Below the pieces are notes generated by a model, which was not told the origin of the DNA, made no database searches, and worked only from the letters and a program-made list of their open reading frames with translations. A DNA stretch of 64,000 nucleotides, taken from NCBI RefSeq assembly GCF_028583425.1, contig NC_072793.1:99123689-99187688 (forward strand). Direction: 5' to 3'. The first letter of the stretch is position 1. The number at the start of each line of letters is the position of its first letter. Origin of the DNA: Eublepharis macularius (lineage: Eukaryota; Chordata; Lepidosauria; Squamata; Eublepharidae). Of this stretch, positions 1 to 10,808 are shown piece after piece. The position numbers were made by a program, and so were the translations under genes.

Positions 1-394
1 TTGGCAACTGCTGTTATCCATTCACTGTCACTTACTCACCACTGTTATCATTCACTGTCTAGTTCTCATAGAAGTCCCTTAGTCTTTTCCAGCCTAATGT
101 CGCATACCTTTGTCATGTCAAATATCATCCGTGGCTTCAGCAGTGCCGGTATTCTAACATGTATGAGGTTCTTCTTATCATACTCCTCATCTTGTTTATC
201 TATCTTGATCACACACTGACTTTTTTGCCTTCACATTCTTTTTTATCCTAAGACCCAAAACCAAGTTCTGCTGTCAGCCTCCTCTTTCTCTTACATTCAG
301 TTTACCTGCCTTATCTTATTCATAAGGAATTTGATAAATGGGCAGAAAGGCAAGCAGGATTCTTTCCATTCCTCCTATGCCTAAATCAATGGAG
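1..394. other. No gene seen
   Basis: AT-rich sequence with short chance reading frames only. No splice-bounded exon, RNA gene or clear repeat was recognised here. Confidence 0.5.
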
Positions 395-640
395 GAGGAG
401 CCATGACACGGTGACAGAGTACCTGTTTACAATACAGAAGGTTTCAGGTTCAGTCACTGGCCTCTCCATCTAAAAGGATCTCAGGTAGTAACTGATGGGG
501 AAGACCTTCCTTTGTTTGAGACCCCAGAGAGTTGATGCTGGTCAGAGTAGACAGTATGTTGCTGTATAGACTAATTGTCCAACATGATATAAGACAGCTC
601 CATATATTCTTCATGTCATTTAGTCCCTTTCTGTTCCAAA
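395..640 (+). repeat. tRNA-derived SINE, diverged (family 2)
   Basis: The stretch has a tRNA-like head (a degraded box B near GGTTCAGTC). It is followed by the body 'cctctccatctaaaaggatctcagg', then 'gaagacctt...gagacccc' and 'agtagacagtatg'. The same block order recurs at about 3775-3950 and in part at 4665-4760. It matches the common squamate SINE whose body reads roughly 'screening choice, confirmation block, tail' ending in 'agacagctccat'. The copy is heavily mutated, so it is old. Family name not assigned. Confidence 0.55.
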
Positions 641-1037
641 TCAGGCTTGTCAACATGATCCTGTTTGGGTTGAAGCTTCATGCTAGTACACCTGTATTAC
701 ACCTGATTCTGTAACATATTGGTTGAATTATTTAGTGGCCACTTGGTTGAGTCATTTGTTTTCCACATATGATCCTCCAAATCATATTTGCACTTATATA
801 AATCCTAATTAGTCAAATTGACCTCTAACTAGTATCCTGTAAGCTTGGTCAATATGCTCCTGTGGTTTCAATACTATATCTTCTTCATCCCCTTCCTTTT
901 CCTCACAATCATTGTTTCTTCAACCTCTTTCACTCTGCTGCAAATAGCTATTTTTAATCTCCTGATTTTATTCTTCCTTCCTTCCAGTTCTCACATGCTA
1001 ACTATGATCATGATCTTTCATGTAGGCTGCTTCCATA
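641..1037. other. No gene seen
   Basis: AT-rich, pyrimidine-rich plus strand. Only short frames without coding character were seen. Confidence 0.5.
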
Positions 1038-1155
1038 CACTCTGAATAATGTGCTTTCAATCCACTTTCAATGCAACCAGCAATTGGACTTTACTGTATG
1101 AAAAATCCACTTGCAACGATCACTAAAGTGGATTGAAAGTGCATTATTCAGTGTT
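1038..1155. mobile_element. Short palindromic MITE
   Basis: About 30 bp at the left end (TGAATAATGTGCTTTCAATC and onwards) is inverted at the right end (GATTGAAAGTGCATTATTCA), with about 60 bp between the arms. This is the structure of a small non-autonomous DNA transposon. The arms still match at most positions. Host target duplication is not clear. Confidence 0.7.
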
Positions 1156-1204
1156 AGTAAAAGCACCCATTAGTCTCCTCTACTGAGAAGATAGTTTTGG
1201 GTGG

Positions 1205-1395
1205 ACAGGTGTGTTAGTCTATACGAGCATAACACAACTCAAGTTCAGTAGCACCTTAAAGACCAACACATCTTTCAGAGTACAAGTTTTCATGAGACAA
1301 AACTCACTTCATTAAATACCATCACAAAAGCTTATACCCTGGAAATTTTTGTTGGTCTTTTTAAGTTACTACTGGACTTGAATTTTGTTTCCCTC
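1205..1395. repeat. Palindromic PLE-like terminal repeat (family B), diverged
   Basis: It contains 'gtgttagtctatac', 'cagtagcaccttaaagaccaac' and, in the opposite orientation, 'gttggtctttttaagttactactggac'. It is the same head-to-head arrangement as at 4322-4540 and 44740-44970. Many substitutions, so old. Assignment to Penelope-like termini is inferred from the same blocks being common in reptile PLEs and from the hammerhead-like cores in better copies. Confidence 0.55.
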
Positions 1396-1814
1396 TACCA
1401 AGAAGACTCATCTCCCAGAGTCATTTGGTACTGCCCATCAGGAAACATCCAACAGTGTTTATTGCCTTGGTTGCTAAAAACATATACCTAAGAAGGAAGT
1501 TGTTTTGTTTCTCTTTCATTAAAGGTACATGCTTCAACTGAAAAAAGCCTAGAGGAAGACCACGAAAATGGGTGAGTTGTGTGGAATCAAGCTCATTTAA
1601 CCTTGACCTATCTACATGAAGCATAAGCCTCATTTTTAGCATATCTCCCTAGCAAGGAAATCAGACCTTTTGTCAGTTTGTGAAGTTATTTTCTCTTCCT
1701 GACAACTTTATAGAGCAATCCAAATAGATCTACCCAGAAACACTGAAGTCTATTCAATAGAACTTACTCCCAGGAAAGTCCAAGACTTAATCCCAGGAAA
1801 GTCAAAGACTTTCT

Positions 1815-1910
1815 GAAGAAAGTCTGAAGAAGTGAGCTGTGGCTCACGAAAGCTCCTATCTTACCACAAATTTTGTTAGTCTTATAGGTGCTACTGGACT
1901 CTTGCTCTTT
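1815..1910 (+). repeat. PLE-like terminal repeat (family B) fragment
   Basis: This is half of the family B unit: a hammerhead-like core followed by 'ttgttagtcttataggtgctactggactct'-type sequence. It ends about where the 'ctactggactcttgctct' block ends. No inverted partner arm is visible beside it. Confidence 0.6.
1824..1851 (+). ncRNA. Hammerhead ribozyme-like core (family B)
   Basis: The conserved strand CTGAAGA (1824-1830) is followed by stem II GTGAGC / GCTCAC (6 bp, loop TGTG) and then GAAA (1848-1851). These are the two invariant hammerhead boxes in the right order around a perfect helix. Helices I and III and the cleavage triplet are not convincingly resolved, so activity is not claimed. 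Confidence 0.5.
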
Positions 1911-3236
1911 TCTACTACTCCCAGGAAAGTATTCTTGGGATTGCAGTGTTAGGCCTTTGGCTTTGTGAAAGTAGTGCTGTTGTGATGTATGAAGACAGGA
2001 GATGGCATTCCAATAGCAGGCTTTGTTGATGGTTACTTTTTTATATACTCTACTCATTTGGACTTTTGGCAAGCAAAAATTATCTCTTTTCCCATTATGA
2101 CTTCTTGGGCTGTGTAATTCCTTACCTTTCTTGTTTATTATAAGTTGTGATTTGTTTTTGATAGGAGTGTTTGATTTAATCCAAATCCAAACTTTTAACT
2201 GTTAGCCTCTTTAAGACAGAAAAATGGTGTGGAGTTTATCCAAAGAAATTAATATTAGTTCATATAGCTACAGAAAGTGATCTCTTATCAGTCAGTTACT
2301 TAATTGTAACATGGCTAAATTCATTTAAAATATTTATATCTAACCTTCTCAGGTTATGCAGAGGCTTACATTAAAAAATTAAACAATTCTCCACACTAAA
2401 AATATATAAAGGAGGTTGCCTGCTACAATCAGGAATACAGTTTTCAGAACTACCACAGTGGCTAGCTGTGTGAGAGACCTGCTGATAGAGGCTAGCCTGT
2501 GGTTAAACGGCCAGCTACACAGAGAAAAGAAAATGTTTCAGCCATGACTCACAACACAGCTTTACAACAGTTATATGTGTCTGAATTTTATTTATCTTAA
2601 ATATTTCTATCCAACCTTTCAACTAATGAAGTAGCACCTGGGATAACTTACAACACATTTTTAGAAGTATCATGCTAAAATCAATAAGCAACAATAAAAA
2701 ACCTAAAACAATATAAGTAGCAATAAACAGCCCAAGATAACATAAAACAATAAAATCATCAAAAGAGGAGTAAAATCTAAAATTAAATGAGCAAAGATAA
2801 AAATAAAATTATCTACTGAACACATGTATGTTTATATGTTTTATTGAACTGTTTTATCTCAATATCAGTTAAAACCCATAAAATATCCATTTTAAAATTG
2901 AAATACATAATAATAATTAAAATCATAAGTCTCAATAGCAAGAAATACAAAATTAACAGTGACTTGCTTGCTATTCCTGGATTGTTGTTTTCTTTTAATA
3001 TTGTTTGTTAAGGCTATGAGTTAATGCAATAAAGTTTATGGTGATGAATTATTTTATATATACTTTATTTTAAATGTTTCAGTGTTGAAATGTTTTGCTG
3101 TTTTGATGTTAATTGCCTTGGGGACCCTATTTGGGTGGAAAGGCAGCACAGAAAAGTTTTAAAACAGACAGACAAATGAATAGTTTGGATTCTTCTACAT
3201 GACTGACACAGTAGAGACGCTATGAAATTTAAAATA
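1911..3236. other. AT-rich intergenic DNA with LINE/SINE tail remnants
   Basis: No exon is supported. Stretches at about 2330-2400 and 2585-2770 ('atttatatctaaccttctcagg', 'caacctttcaac...') and about 3095-3180 ('gccttggggaccctatttgggtggaaaggcagc') resemble 3' tails of reptile LINE/SINE elements. They are too diverged to place. Confidence 0.4.
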
Positions 3237-3487
3237 GAATAATAATAACATTTGATTTATATACCGCCCTTCAGGACAACTTAATGCCCACTCAGAGCAG
3301 TTTACAAAGTATGTCATTATTATTCCCACAACAAACACCCTGTGAGGTGGGTGGGGCTAAGAAAGCCCCAGAGAGCTGTGACTAGCCCAAGGTCACCCAG
3401 CTGGCTTCAAGTGGAGGAGTGGGGAATCAGACCTGGCTCTCCAGATTAGAGTCCTGTGCTCTTAACCACTACACCAAACTGGCTCCC
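3237..3487 (-). repeat. tRNA-derived SINE (Sauria-like)
   Basis: Read on the minus strand it begins GGGAGCCAGTTTGGTGTAGT, with a box A-like GTGTAGTGGTTAAGAG, and has a box B-like GGTCTGATTCCCC. It continues with 'gaagccagctgggtgacc' and the lineage-typical 'cacagggtgtttgttgtggg', and ends in an ATTATTATT-rich tail. Nearly full length and well preserved, so fairly recent. Related copies lie at 8766-9058, 33699-33825, 45925-46125 and 56148-56330. Confidence 0.85.
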
Positions 3488-3774
3488 TTCTTCATAAGAG
3501 GCTTATGATAGCTAGATAGTCCATCTCTGGTTCTTGGTGCAGTGCAAGGAGCTACAATGCTTCAGATTTGCTTCATGTATAATTCTCATCTACACATCTC
3601 CATTTAGTTGTGTTCATCTATTAGCTGTAGAAGATATGAAGGAGCTGCATTTTAATTCAGAAGTCTTTCAAGAGCCTGCCCACATGGAGACTATAAGAGC
3701 AGAAAATTTGTTATACAAAGAACAAGGAAATCAGGGCAACTCTCAATACATAGCAAACCCCTGCTCTGTAGAGA

Positions 3775-3950
3775 GAGGAGTTGTGGCTCAGAGGTAGTGC
3801 ACATGTTTCTTCATGTAGAAGGTTCCTATTTTCTAGTTAAAAGGCATCTCAGGTATCAGGCACTGGGAAAGATATCTCTATGTCTGAAACTAGGGATACT
3901 GGAACACTAGCCAATTCAGCTCTCACCCTGTTTGTCAGTTACTGATTTTT
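3775..3950 (+). repeat. tRNA-derived SINE (family 2)
   Basis: The head GTGGCTCAGAGGTAGTGCAC looks like a tRNA box A region. It is followed by 'gtagaaggttcctatt', 'ttaaaaggcatctcagg' and 'gggaaagatatctctatg'. This is the same block order as at 395-640. Moderately diverged. Confidence 0.65.
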
Positions 3951-4321
3951 TGATGATGAAGTCAAGTATTTATTGACCCATTTGTGGCTCTTCAGCAGAC
4001 TGCTTCACAGTATTCCTTCCTAACCATGCAGTGCAGTGGAACAAACCTTTTGCATATGCGTGTTTTCAGACAACCTGACTGAGTTCTACTACCTCCTGTC
4101 CTTGCTGCACCACTGTTGCATTCAGCAGGCATTTTTAAATAGACAATCAAATCAGTCACAAAAAACAAATCAGTCATAAATAAATGTTGTGTTTTAATAA
4201 AAATCCTACCTTTCACCGTTTATCTAGTGATGCTAATGGGTGCCAATTCATTTGAGTTGGTAGCACCTTTTGTACATGCATAGTTTTGCAAAAAACTTGA
4301 TGCAAACGTAATTGGCATAGT

Positions 4322-4540
4322 TTAGGTGGATAGCCATGTTGGTCTGCAGTAAAACGGCAGGATTTTAATACAGTGACACCTTAGGGACCAACAAGATTTT
4401 TCAGAGTGTAAGCTTTTGAGAGTCAGAGCTCCCTTCAGGTGTTTGAAGAAGGGAGCTCTGACTCTTGAAAATTTACACTCTGAAAAGATTTTGTTGGTTT
4501 CTAAGGTGCCACTGGACTAAAATTCTGCTGACCTAATTAG
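4322..4540. repeat. Palindromic PLE-like terminal repeat (family B)
   Basis: Two arms face each other around about 4430. 'tagccatgttggtctgcag...gggaccaacaagat' is mirrored by 'tttgttggtttctaaggtgccactgg'. The centre holds degraded hammerhead-like cores in both orientations (GGGAGCTCTGACTCT flanked by GAAG and GAAA). Confidence 0.65.
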
Positions 4541-6276
4541 CAATCATCTGCACCTTTTTAGCATAAACTGAACAGGATAGGTTATTGGCTCATGTCTGTC
4601 TGACACCTTTAAACATGGTCAGTTTGACTGTCAAGTGTATTTGTGGCAAAATTCACTGCATCGCTATTTGAGACCTGGGAGAGCCACTGTCATTCAGTGC
4701 AGTCAATATTGAGCAAGATGGCTAATGACTAACTTGGACTTAGTACTTTATACATTTATGACACAGAATCTAGTTATAGAATAAGGGGGAAAAGGTGAAG
4801 AAGTTAAATGAAAGGGTTATGTTGTTTTTTGAGAAAGATAGCTAAAATAATGGCAAATGTGTGCAAGAAGAATCCCATAGGCTTAACCTTTCAATACAGG
4901 TGAAACTGAAACCAACCAACCAAGTCATTGGGACCACCACCCACCACCACCCCACACACAGACTAGTCATGTGTTTTTCTGACATTGGGCTCCTTTGAGG
5001 CCAGAGGTATGCATGAAAGCAAAGTTCAAGTGTGCATCATGGAGTCTGTGGAAAATTCCAAACATCTGCTGGGCACTCCTGCATGTGAACAGGGAAACAA
5101 CCTCTCCTGTGGAAAGATGTGCTCAGAAGGCAGTCTCATCATCCCATTCCCCATTCCGAATCCCAGAGGCATCTCTGAGATTGGCTGTAATAATAGCCCT
5201 AATGCACAAAAGAATATGTAAGGCACACATCCAAACTTATCGATCATCCCAGGCTGACTCATTAATCCCACCCAGTTTTTTGTCCCCCAGACATAACCTG
5301 TGAAATCTCTTCCAATTGACTAAGACCATTGAAATTCCTGCAAGAGTCATCAGTCCTTCCCACCTAAATTTGGAAGCAGTTAAGTTCAAATGATCCAGTA
5401 AAATTAAAACTTCCCCCTGCTTTCCAGCCAGATCCAGAGGGGGCAGAAACTCCCAGATAATAGGATTCTTTCCATAAAAGTAGCTCCAATGCACCTGGTA
5501 ACCTTATAGCAGGAGTACTTAACTTACTGCCCCTTTGACATTGCACAAAACCCCCAATAAAGAATTTGAGCAGTCTCTGTACTACTTTTCTTCCCTCAAT
5601 CTCTGAACCCCGATCACAACATGGGATCACTAATGCTCAGCATTGTTGCGTGTCTTTTGTCTCCTTCCATTGGACTCTTCCCAGACTCTTCCTTACATCA
5701 GGATCGGGTTTGTATGCTTTCTTTCTCCTTTTTTGGCCCCTAGCAATTCCTTTCTAGAACTCAGGTATCACAAATATTAAATTTTAATTGCGTATCTGCT
5801 GTGTGTGTGTGTGTGTGCATGCACTGCATTTGACATTTATCCCATTTCTTGCTGCATTTATTTCTATTCTGTGTTTTTCCAGTAAAGGTGATTTTGTTCT
5901 GTTTTCCTGCCTGTTTCTTGTTAATTGCCCCCTACTTGTTAACAAAGCGCTGCTAAACTTGGGACTTCAGTATACAATAGACAGTGATCCTAAATATAGA
6001 TTGACCAGAAGTGTAAGTGTTTTACTTAACATGCAAGGGGGGAGGCACTCCAAAATGAAGGACCCTGCACGTGTACTGCATTTGAGTAACAATTTCACAT
6101 ATTGCTTAACCATGTAAAAAAAGGAACCTTGCCTGCATGAAAGGCCAAAGATAGATTGCCAGTTGGACTTTAACCTGTGTGGTTTAATTTTTGTGCTGTT
6201 TTCATGGCATACAATTCTATCACTGTTGGACTATGTTAACTTTGTGAAACTATAGAAGGAATCCATGAATTCAAAG
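4541..6276. other. No gene seen; SINE fragment and short microsatellite
   Basis: A piece of the family 2 SINE is at about 4665-4760 ('gagacctgggagagccactg'). A (TG)n run lies at 5800-5818. Several reading frames of 80-110 codons occur but none has splice sites, domain similarity or coding character. Confidence 0.45.
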
Positions 6277-6288
6277 TGTTCACATTCT
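6277..6288. repeat. Left target-site duplication of the PLE
   Basis: TGTTCACATTCT here is repeated exactly at 8740-8751, just outside the right end of the element. This fixes the insertion boundaries at 6289 and 8739. Confidence 0.85.
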
Positions 6289-6337
6289 GTGGTTGTTGTG
6301 GGTTTTCCGGGCTGTATTGCCGTGGTCTTGGCATTGT

Positions 6338-6386
6338 AGTTCCTGACGTTTCGCCAGCAGCTGTGGCTGGCATCTTCAGAGCACCA
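6338..6386 (-). ncRNA. Hammerhead ribozyme motif in left PLE arm
   Basis: On the minus strand CTGAAGA is followed by a stem II hairpin (TGCCAGC...GCTGGC), then GAAACGTC and AGGAAC. All core boxes (CUGANGA, GAAA, GUC) are present. Helix III can form only from the 4-nt palindrome ACGT, a form known in PLE hammerheads that are thought to work as dimers. Compared with the right copy it has lost six bases just upstream of CTGAAGA, so helix I is weaker. Confidence 0.7.
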
Positions 6387-6772
6387 AAAGACAGAGATCT
6401 CTCAGTGTCACAGTGTGGAAAAGATGTTGGCAGGTCATTTGTATCTACTCAGGAGGGGTGGGGTTGAGCTGAGTCATCCTGTAAGTGTTTCCCAGGGTGT
6501 GGAATGCTAATGGCGGGAGGCTTCACTGTATCCTGAGGAGGTTCTTTTGCATATGGATTGGTGCTTGGTGTGCTAATCTTCTCTGCAGGGCTATTGTCGA
6601 GTATAGAGTGTTTTGTTAGCCTGGTGTTTTTCAGAACTGGAAACCATGCTCTGTTCATTCTTAAGGTTTCTTCTTTCCTGTTGAAGTTTTGCTTATGCTT
6701 GTGAATTTCAATGGCTTCCCTGTGCAGTCTGACAAAGTAGTTGGAAGTGTTGTCCAGTATTTTGGACAACAT

Positions 6773-8539
6773 CATCATTCTACCAGCTGATAAAGGCAAT
6801 GCTACAGTGATCATGAAAACAGAGGAATACAAAAAGAAGATTAAGGAACTCCTGGACCCCTCCACCTACAAAAAACTAAAACGAGATCCCACTGCAAAAT
6901 CACCAGGCTAACAAATGCGCTGATCAAGAATTCCTCACTACATCCTGACACGCACAGAAAACTATGCAAGACAGAAGCACAGCCACCCAGACTATATGGA
7001 CTTCCTAAAATACATAAGGATTCAGTCCCACTCCGACCCATTGTGAGTGCCATTGGTTCACCAACATATGAATTAGCTAGACATCTGGCCAATCTCCTGC
7101 AGGACCACATGGGGAAAACCTCATCTTACATCAAAGATTCAGCAGATTTCATCAACAAAATCAGTTCTCTGAAACTCAATCCACAAGACATACTTGTCAG
7201 TTTTGATGTTGTATCCCTGTTTACCAAGGTTCCAGTAAAAGACACTATTGCACTTATTAATCAGATTTTCCCAGAGGATGTAACAGCCTTATTCCATCAT
7301 TGTCTGACAACCAGTTACTTCCAATGGGATAACGAATTCTATGAATAGATGGATGGGGTGGCCATGGGGAGCCCTCTCAGCCCAGTTATAGCAAACTTCT
7401 ACATGGAAAATTTTGAAAAAACAGCTCTAGAATCAGCACCCCACAAACCTAGTGTATGGTTCCGGTTTGTGGATGATACATTTATAATTTGGAGCCATGG
7501 GGAGGAAGAATTGATGCGGTTTTTGAATCATCTCAACAACATCCACCGGAACATACAATTCACAATGGAGAAATAAATCGAGGGAAAACTCCCATTTCTG
7601 GATACCTTGGTCATCCGCAAAGCAAACTTTCAGTTAGGTCACAAGGTCTACAGGAAACCAACTCACACTGATCGGTACTTACACAAAAACTCCAATCACC
7701 ACCCCCGACAGAAAAGAGGCATAATGAAAACATTAGTGGATCGCGCAAGACGGATATGTGAGCCGCACTTTCTCAATGAAGAAATTAATCATCTAAACCA
7801 CGCACTTCAGGCAAATGGCTACTCCAGAAATGAAATCCGAAGAGCAATCAAACCCAGGATGAATCAAACAACCAAGGAAAAACAGTCTCCTACAGGAAAA
7901 GTGTTTTTGCCATATATCAAAGGAATTACTGATCAGATGGGAAAACTTATGAAAAAGCATAACCTTCAAGCAGTATTCAGACCCACCCGAAAAATACAAC
8001 AGATGCTACGATCAGCAAAAGACAGTAGAGACCCCCTCACCTCTGCAGGAGTATACCGTATACCCTGCAGCTGTGGACAAGTTTACATCGGGACCACAAA
8101 GCGTAGCATCCAGACAAGAATAAAAGAACATGAAAGACACTGCAGACTTGGACAACTTGAAAAATCAGCAGTGGCTGAACATAGCCTAACTCAAACAGGG
8201 CACAGTATCTTATTCCAGGACACCAAAATACTGGACAACACTTCCAACTACTTTGTCAGACTGCACAGGGAAGCCATTGAAATTCACAAGCATAAGCAAA
8301 ACTTCAACAGGAAAGAAGAAACCTTAAGAATGAACAGAGCATGGTTTCCAGTTCTGAAAAACACCAGGCTAACAAAACACTCTATATTCGACAATAGCCC
8401 TGCAGAGAAGATTAGCACATCAAGCACCAATCCATATGCAAAAGAACCTCCTCAGGATACAGTGAAGCCTCCCGCCATTAGCATTCCACACCCTGGGAAA
8501 CGCTTACAGGATGACTCAGCTCAACCCCACCCCTCCTGA
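6773..8539 (+). pseudogene. PLE reverse transcriptase + GIY-YIG endonuclease
   Basis: The segment starts with LPADKGNATVI, a PLE reverse transcriptase N-terminal signature. Further along are YGLPKIHK, FDVVSLFTKVP, GVAMGSPLSPVIANFYM and the catalytic FVDD (FRFVDDTFIIW, about 7465-7500). The region from 7607 runs open for 310 codons and ends in a GIY-YIG nuclease: GVYRIPCSCGQVYIGTTKRS at about 8050-8110, then R..EH and H..TGH elements. RT plus GIY-YIG is diagnostic of Penelope-like elements, whose protein reverse-transcribes and inserts the element. The frame is interrupted in the RT half; the nuclease half is open. No host function is suggested. Confidence 0.9.
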
Positions 8540-8610
8540 GTAGATACAAATGACCTGGCCAACATCTTTTCCACACTGTGACACTGAGAGATCTCTGTCT
8601 TTTGGTGCTA

Positions 8611-8655
8611 CACCTCTGAAGATGCCAGCCACAGCTGCTGGCGAAACGTCAGGAA
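8611..8655 (+). ncRNA. Hammerhead ribozyme motif in right PLE terminal repeat
   Basis: CCT (helix I, 8613-8615) is followed by CTGAAGA (8616-8622), stem II TGCCAGC / GCTGGC with a short loop, GAAA, then ACGT (helix III), GTC and AGG (8651-8653, pairs with CCT). Every conserved hammerhead position is present. Helix III is only a self-complementary ACGT, so a monomer would be weak and two copies would have to pair. Ribozymes of this minimal type are known in PLE terminal repeats. Confidence 0.8.
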
Positions 8656-8739
8656 CTACAATGCCAAGACCACGGCAATACAGCCCGGAAAACCCACAAC
8701 AACCATCGTTCTCCGGCCGTGAAAGCCTTCGACAATACA

Positions 8740-8751
8740 TGTTCACATTCT
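8740..8751. repeat. Right target-site duplication of the PLE
   Basis: TGTTCACATTCT is identical to 6277-6288. Confidence 0.85.
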
Positions 8752-8765
8752 ATTCAAAGGCCAAA

Positions 8766-9058
8766 TAATTACAACAACCACCTTGTGTTTATATATTGCT
8801 CTTCAGGACAACTTGATGCTACACTCAGAGCAGTTTACAAAGTCAATGTCATTATTATCCTCACAGACACCCTATGAGGTAGGTGGTGCTGAGAGAGTTC
8901 TTCTGAGAGAGCTGTGACTGACCCAGGGTCACCCAGCTGGCTTCAAGTTGTGGACTGAGGAATCAAACCCAGTTCTCCAGATTAGAGTCCACTGCTCTTA
9001 ACTACTACACCAAACTGGTGTACCACTCTTATCGCTCTTAACCACTACACCAAACAGT
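8766..9058 (-). repeat. tRNA-derived SINE (Sauria-like)
   Basis: Minus-strand copy with the tail 'attgctcttcaggacaacttgatgc' at the low-coordinate side. The tRNA-like head is duplicated at the other end: 'cactacaccaaactgg' and 'cactacaccaaacagt' occur about 40 bp apart. It inserted, or was retained, right beside the PLE target site. Confidence 0.8.
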
Positions 9059-9673
9059 TTCTCTGTTCTGTTAGCACTACAGTAGACAAATAGACAAATG
9101 TCAGAGGATTATGATAAATGTGACTGTGTTACAGAGGACCAAGAACTGTCACATCCTGTTTCAGCATACAAACAAAACATCCAAACCAACTCTTGAGGTT
9201 GGACTCAAAGCCAGGTTTTCCTTGTCAAAGGCTATCATTGTAGCCATTGAACCATACTGCCTTTCATTTTCTTGCCACTTGCTAAAGTACTGCTCAGCAT
9301 ACAAGTTGGTCCCCACTGTGTTACCTCCTCGGAAATGTTCTTGAAGATTGACAGGTGAGAACTTGTTTGAAAATCTAACCCAATAGATATGCATGTAGAC
9401 TTAGCACTTGAGTGTGTGCATTACATATAGCCAATAAATATACGCATGCACTGAAAGCAGTTTCACACATGTGCGGACATCTTCTCAAGTTCCAAAGTCA
9501 ATAGCATGTTTGTTCTTCTGGGACTGCTGTTTTGAGTACATTAAAAATGCAGAGAAGAGATTCTGTGCTATAAAAAGGGTCATTTGTAGGGTGTGAATGG
9601 CAAAGAGTAGAAGACAATTGCTCTGCTTCACACACTTTACCAAATATATACTTTGTCACCCAAGAATTAACAA
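9059..9673. other. No gene seen
   Basis: Unique-looking intergenic DNA without recognised features. Confidence 0.45.
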
Positions 9674-10041
9674 CAGAGGCAGGCACAAACCGAAATACAA
9701 ACCAAAGTTCATCGTGAACCAGGCTGGTTCATGGTTCGCAAACCAGCAGTTCAAGGGAGCTCATTTTTCATGAACCAAGATTAATTTTAACCCGGTTCAT
9801 TTGGTTCATATTTCAATTTGTCATTGCAGACAGCCTGGAACTGATCAGTTTCCTAGGCAATCGGAGGGGGAGGGAGGAATAGGCTCTCTGCAGACCTTCT
9901 ACTGACCCAGAAGTGATGTTTTCAGGAACTGAACGAACCAGTTCACAAACTGGGGCAAGTTCGTGAAAGTTCCTGGTTCATGAAACACGACAAACCATGA
10001 ACTGCACGGATCGGAATTTTTCTGGTTTGTGCCCATCTCTA
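9674..10041. mobile_element. hAT-like MITE with 'GGTTC' repeats
   Basis: The ends are inverted: CAGAGGCAGGCACAAACC on the left against GGTTTGTGCCCATCTCTA on the right. Flanks ATTAACAA / GTTAATAA are an 8-bp target duplication differing only by two transitions, as expected of hAT elements. The interior is rich in short GGTTCATG-like direct and inverted repeats. There is no transposase. Confidence 0.75.
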
Positions 10042-10167
10042 GTTAATAACCAAGATAAAAAGATAATATGCACAACAATCTTTAGTTGGTAGATGTACAC
10101 TACTTTTGCGAAATACTTGGAAGAGAATTTTTAAAGAAACATTTACTAGACTAAAATGTATTTATGT

Positions 10168-10262
10168 ATTGTCGAAGGCTTTCACGGCCGGAGAACGATG
10201 GTTGTTGTGGGTTTTCCGGGCTGTTTTGCCGTGGTCTTGGCATTGTAGTTCCTGACGTGTAG
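10168..10262 (-). repeat. PLE terminal-repeat fragment
   Basis: GTCGAAGGCTTTCACGGCCG, then 'gttgttgtgggttttccggg' and 'cttggcattgtagttcctgacg', is the outer end of the same PLE family as at 8650-8739, in reverse orientation. It stops just before the hammerhead core. Confidence 0.85.
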
Positions 10263-10351
10263 TTCCTAAAGTGTATTTATTTTTAAGCGAAGTGCGTGGA
10301 TTTTATGCATGTTGTATATTGCCATATGCTTACCTCTTTATTTTTCTTCCA

Positions 10352-10437
10352 GGTTCTCATACAGGAGGAAGTATGTCAGAAAGCCAGTGCTCAAGCGAGC
10401 TGTGAGCCAAGTTCTAGCACACAGCCTGCCATAGCAG
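10352..10437 (+). other. Candidate exon of unidentified gene
   Basis: A pyrimidine-rich tract ends in TTTTTCTTCCAG, followed by 86 nt and then the strong donor GTGAGT. One frame is open throughout (begins VLIQEEVCQKASAQ). However, other frames are also open over most of it, so coding is not established. No protein family was recognised. It could equally be a chance pair of splice sites in intergenic DNA. Confidence 0.25.
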
Positions 10438-10808
10438 GTGAGTGGAATTAGTGTGCAGCTTCTAAAAATAGCATGAAAAGAAGCCCAGAAAAGACTTGTA
10501 GGAAATCATGGAGGAAACTCTTTAACACATGGCTAATCAAACATTTTATTTTGAAAGAAATGAAATTTATAAAAGGAATTGGCATTCTGAAAGATGGAAA
10601 AGGCATCACTAGTTGTTTGCTTCTGTCTAAGTGTATCTTCACCTTCCTTGCTGTTAGGTTGTTTAGTCATGTGAGATATGGAGTAAACGGTGGTGACACA
10701 AGCAGCCATCACTGCCTTGATTTCTAAGAAAGTCAGTTTAGATGGCACCTGATAAATTCCGGTGTTTTTAACCTCATTTCAAGCCCATTTCCTCTCTGTC
10801 TTCTGCAG

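Larger units (their letters stand above)
6289..8739 (+). mobile_element. Penelope-like element (PLE), 5'-inverted insertion
   Basis: This is a 2.45-kb retroelement between perfect 12-bp target duplications. From 6289 to about 6772 it is an inverted copy of its own 3' end. From about 6773 to 8739 it reads forward through a reverse transcriptase, a GIY-YIG endonuclease and the 3' terminal repeat. The two arms encode near-identical C-terminal peptides (about 3 differences in 106 residues), so the insertion is young. The left arm lacks the outermost ~35 bp present at the right ('gttctccggccgtgaaagcc'). Head-to-head or partial-tandem copies with terminal repeats are a known PLE habit. The reading frame is interrupted, so it is not an intact coding copy. 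Confidence 0.9.

Noticed and set aside
6449-6865. 138-codon minus-strand frame as a separate gene
   Set aside because: It is the inverted arm of the PLE, repeating the C-terminus of the protein at 8222-8539.
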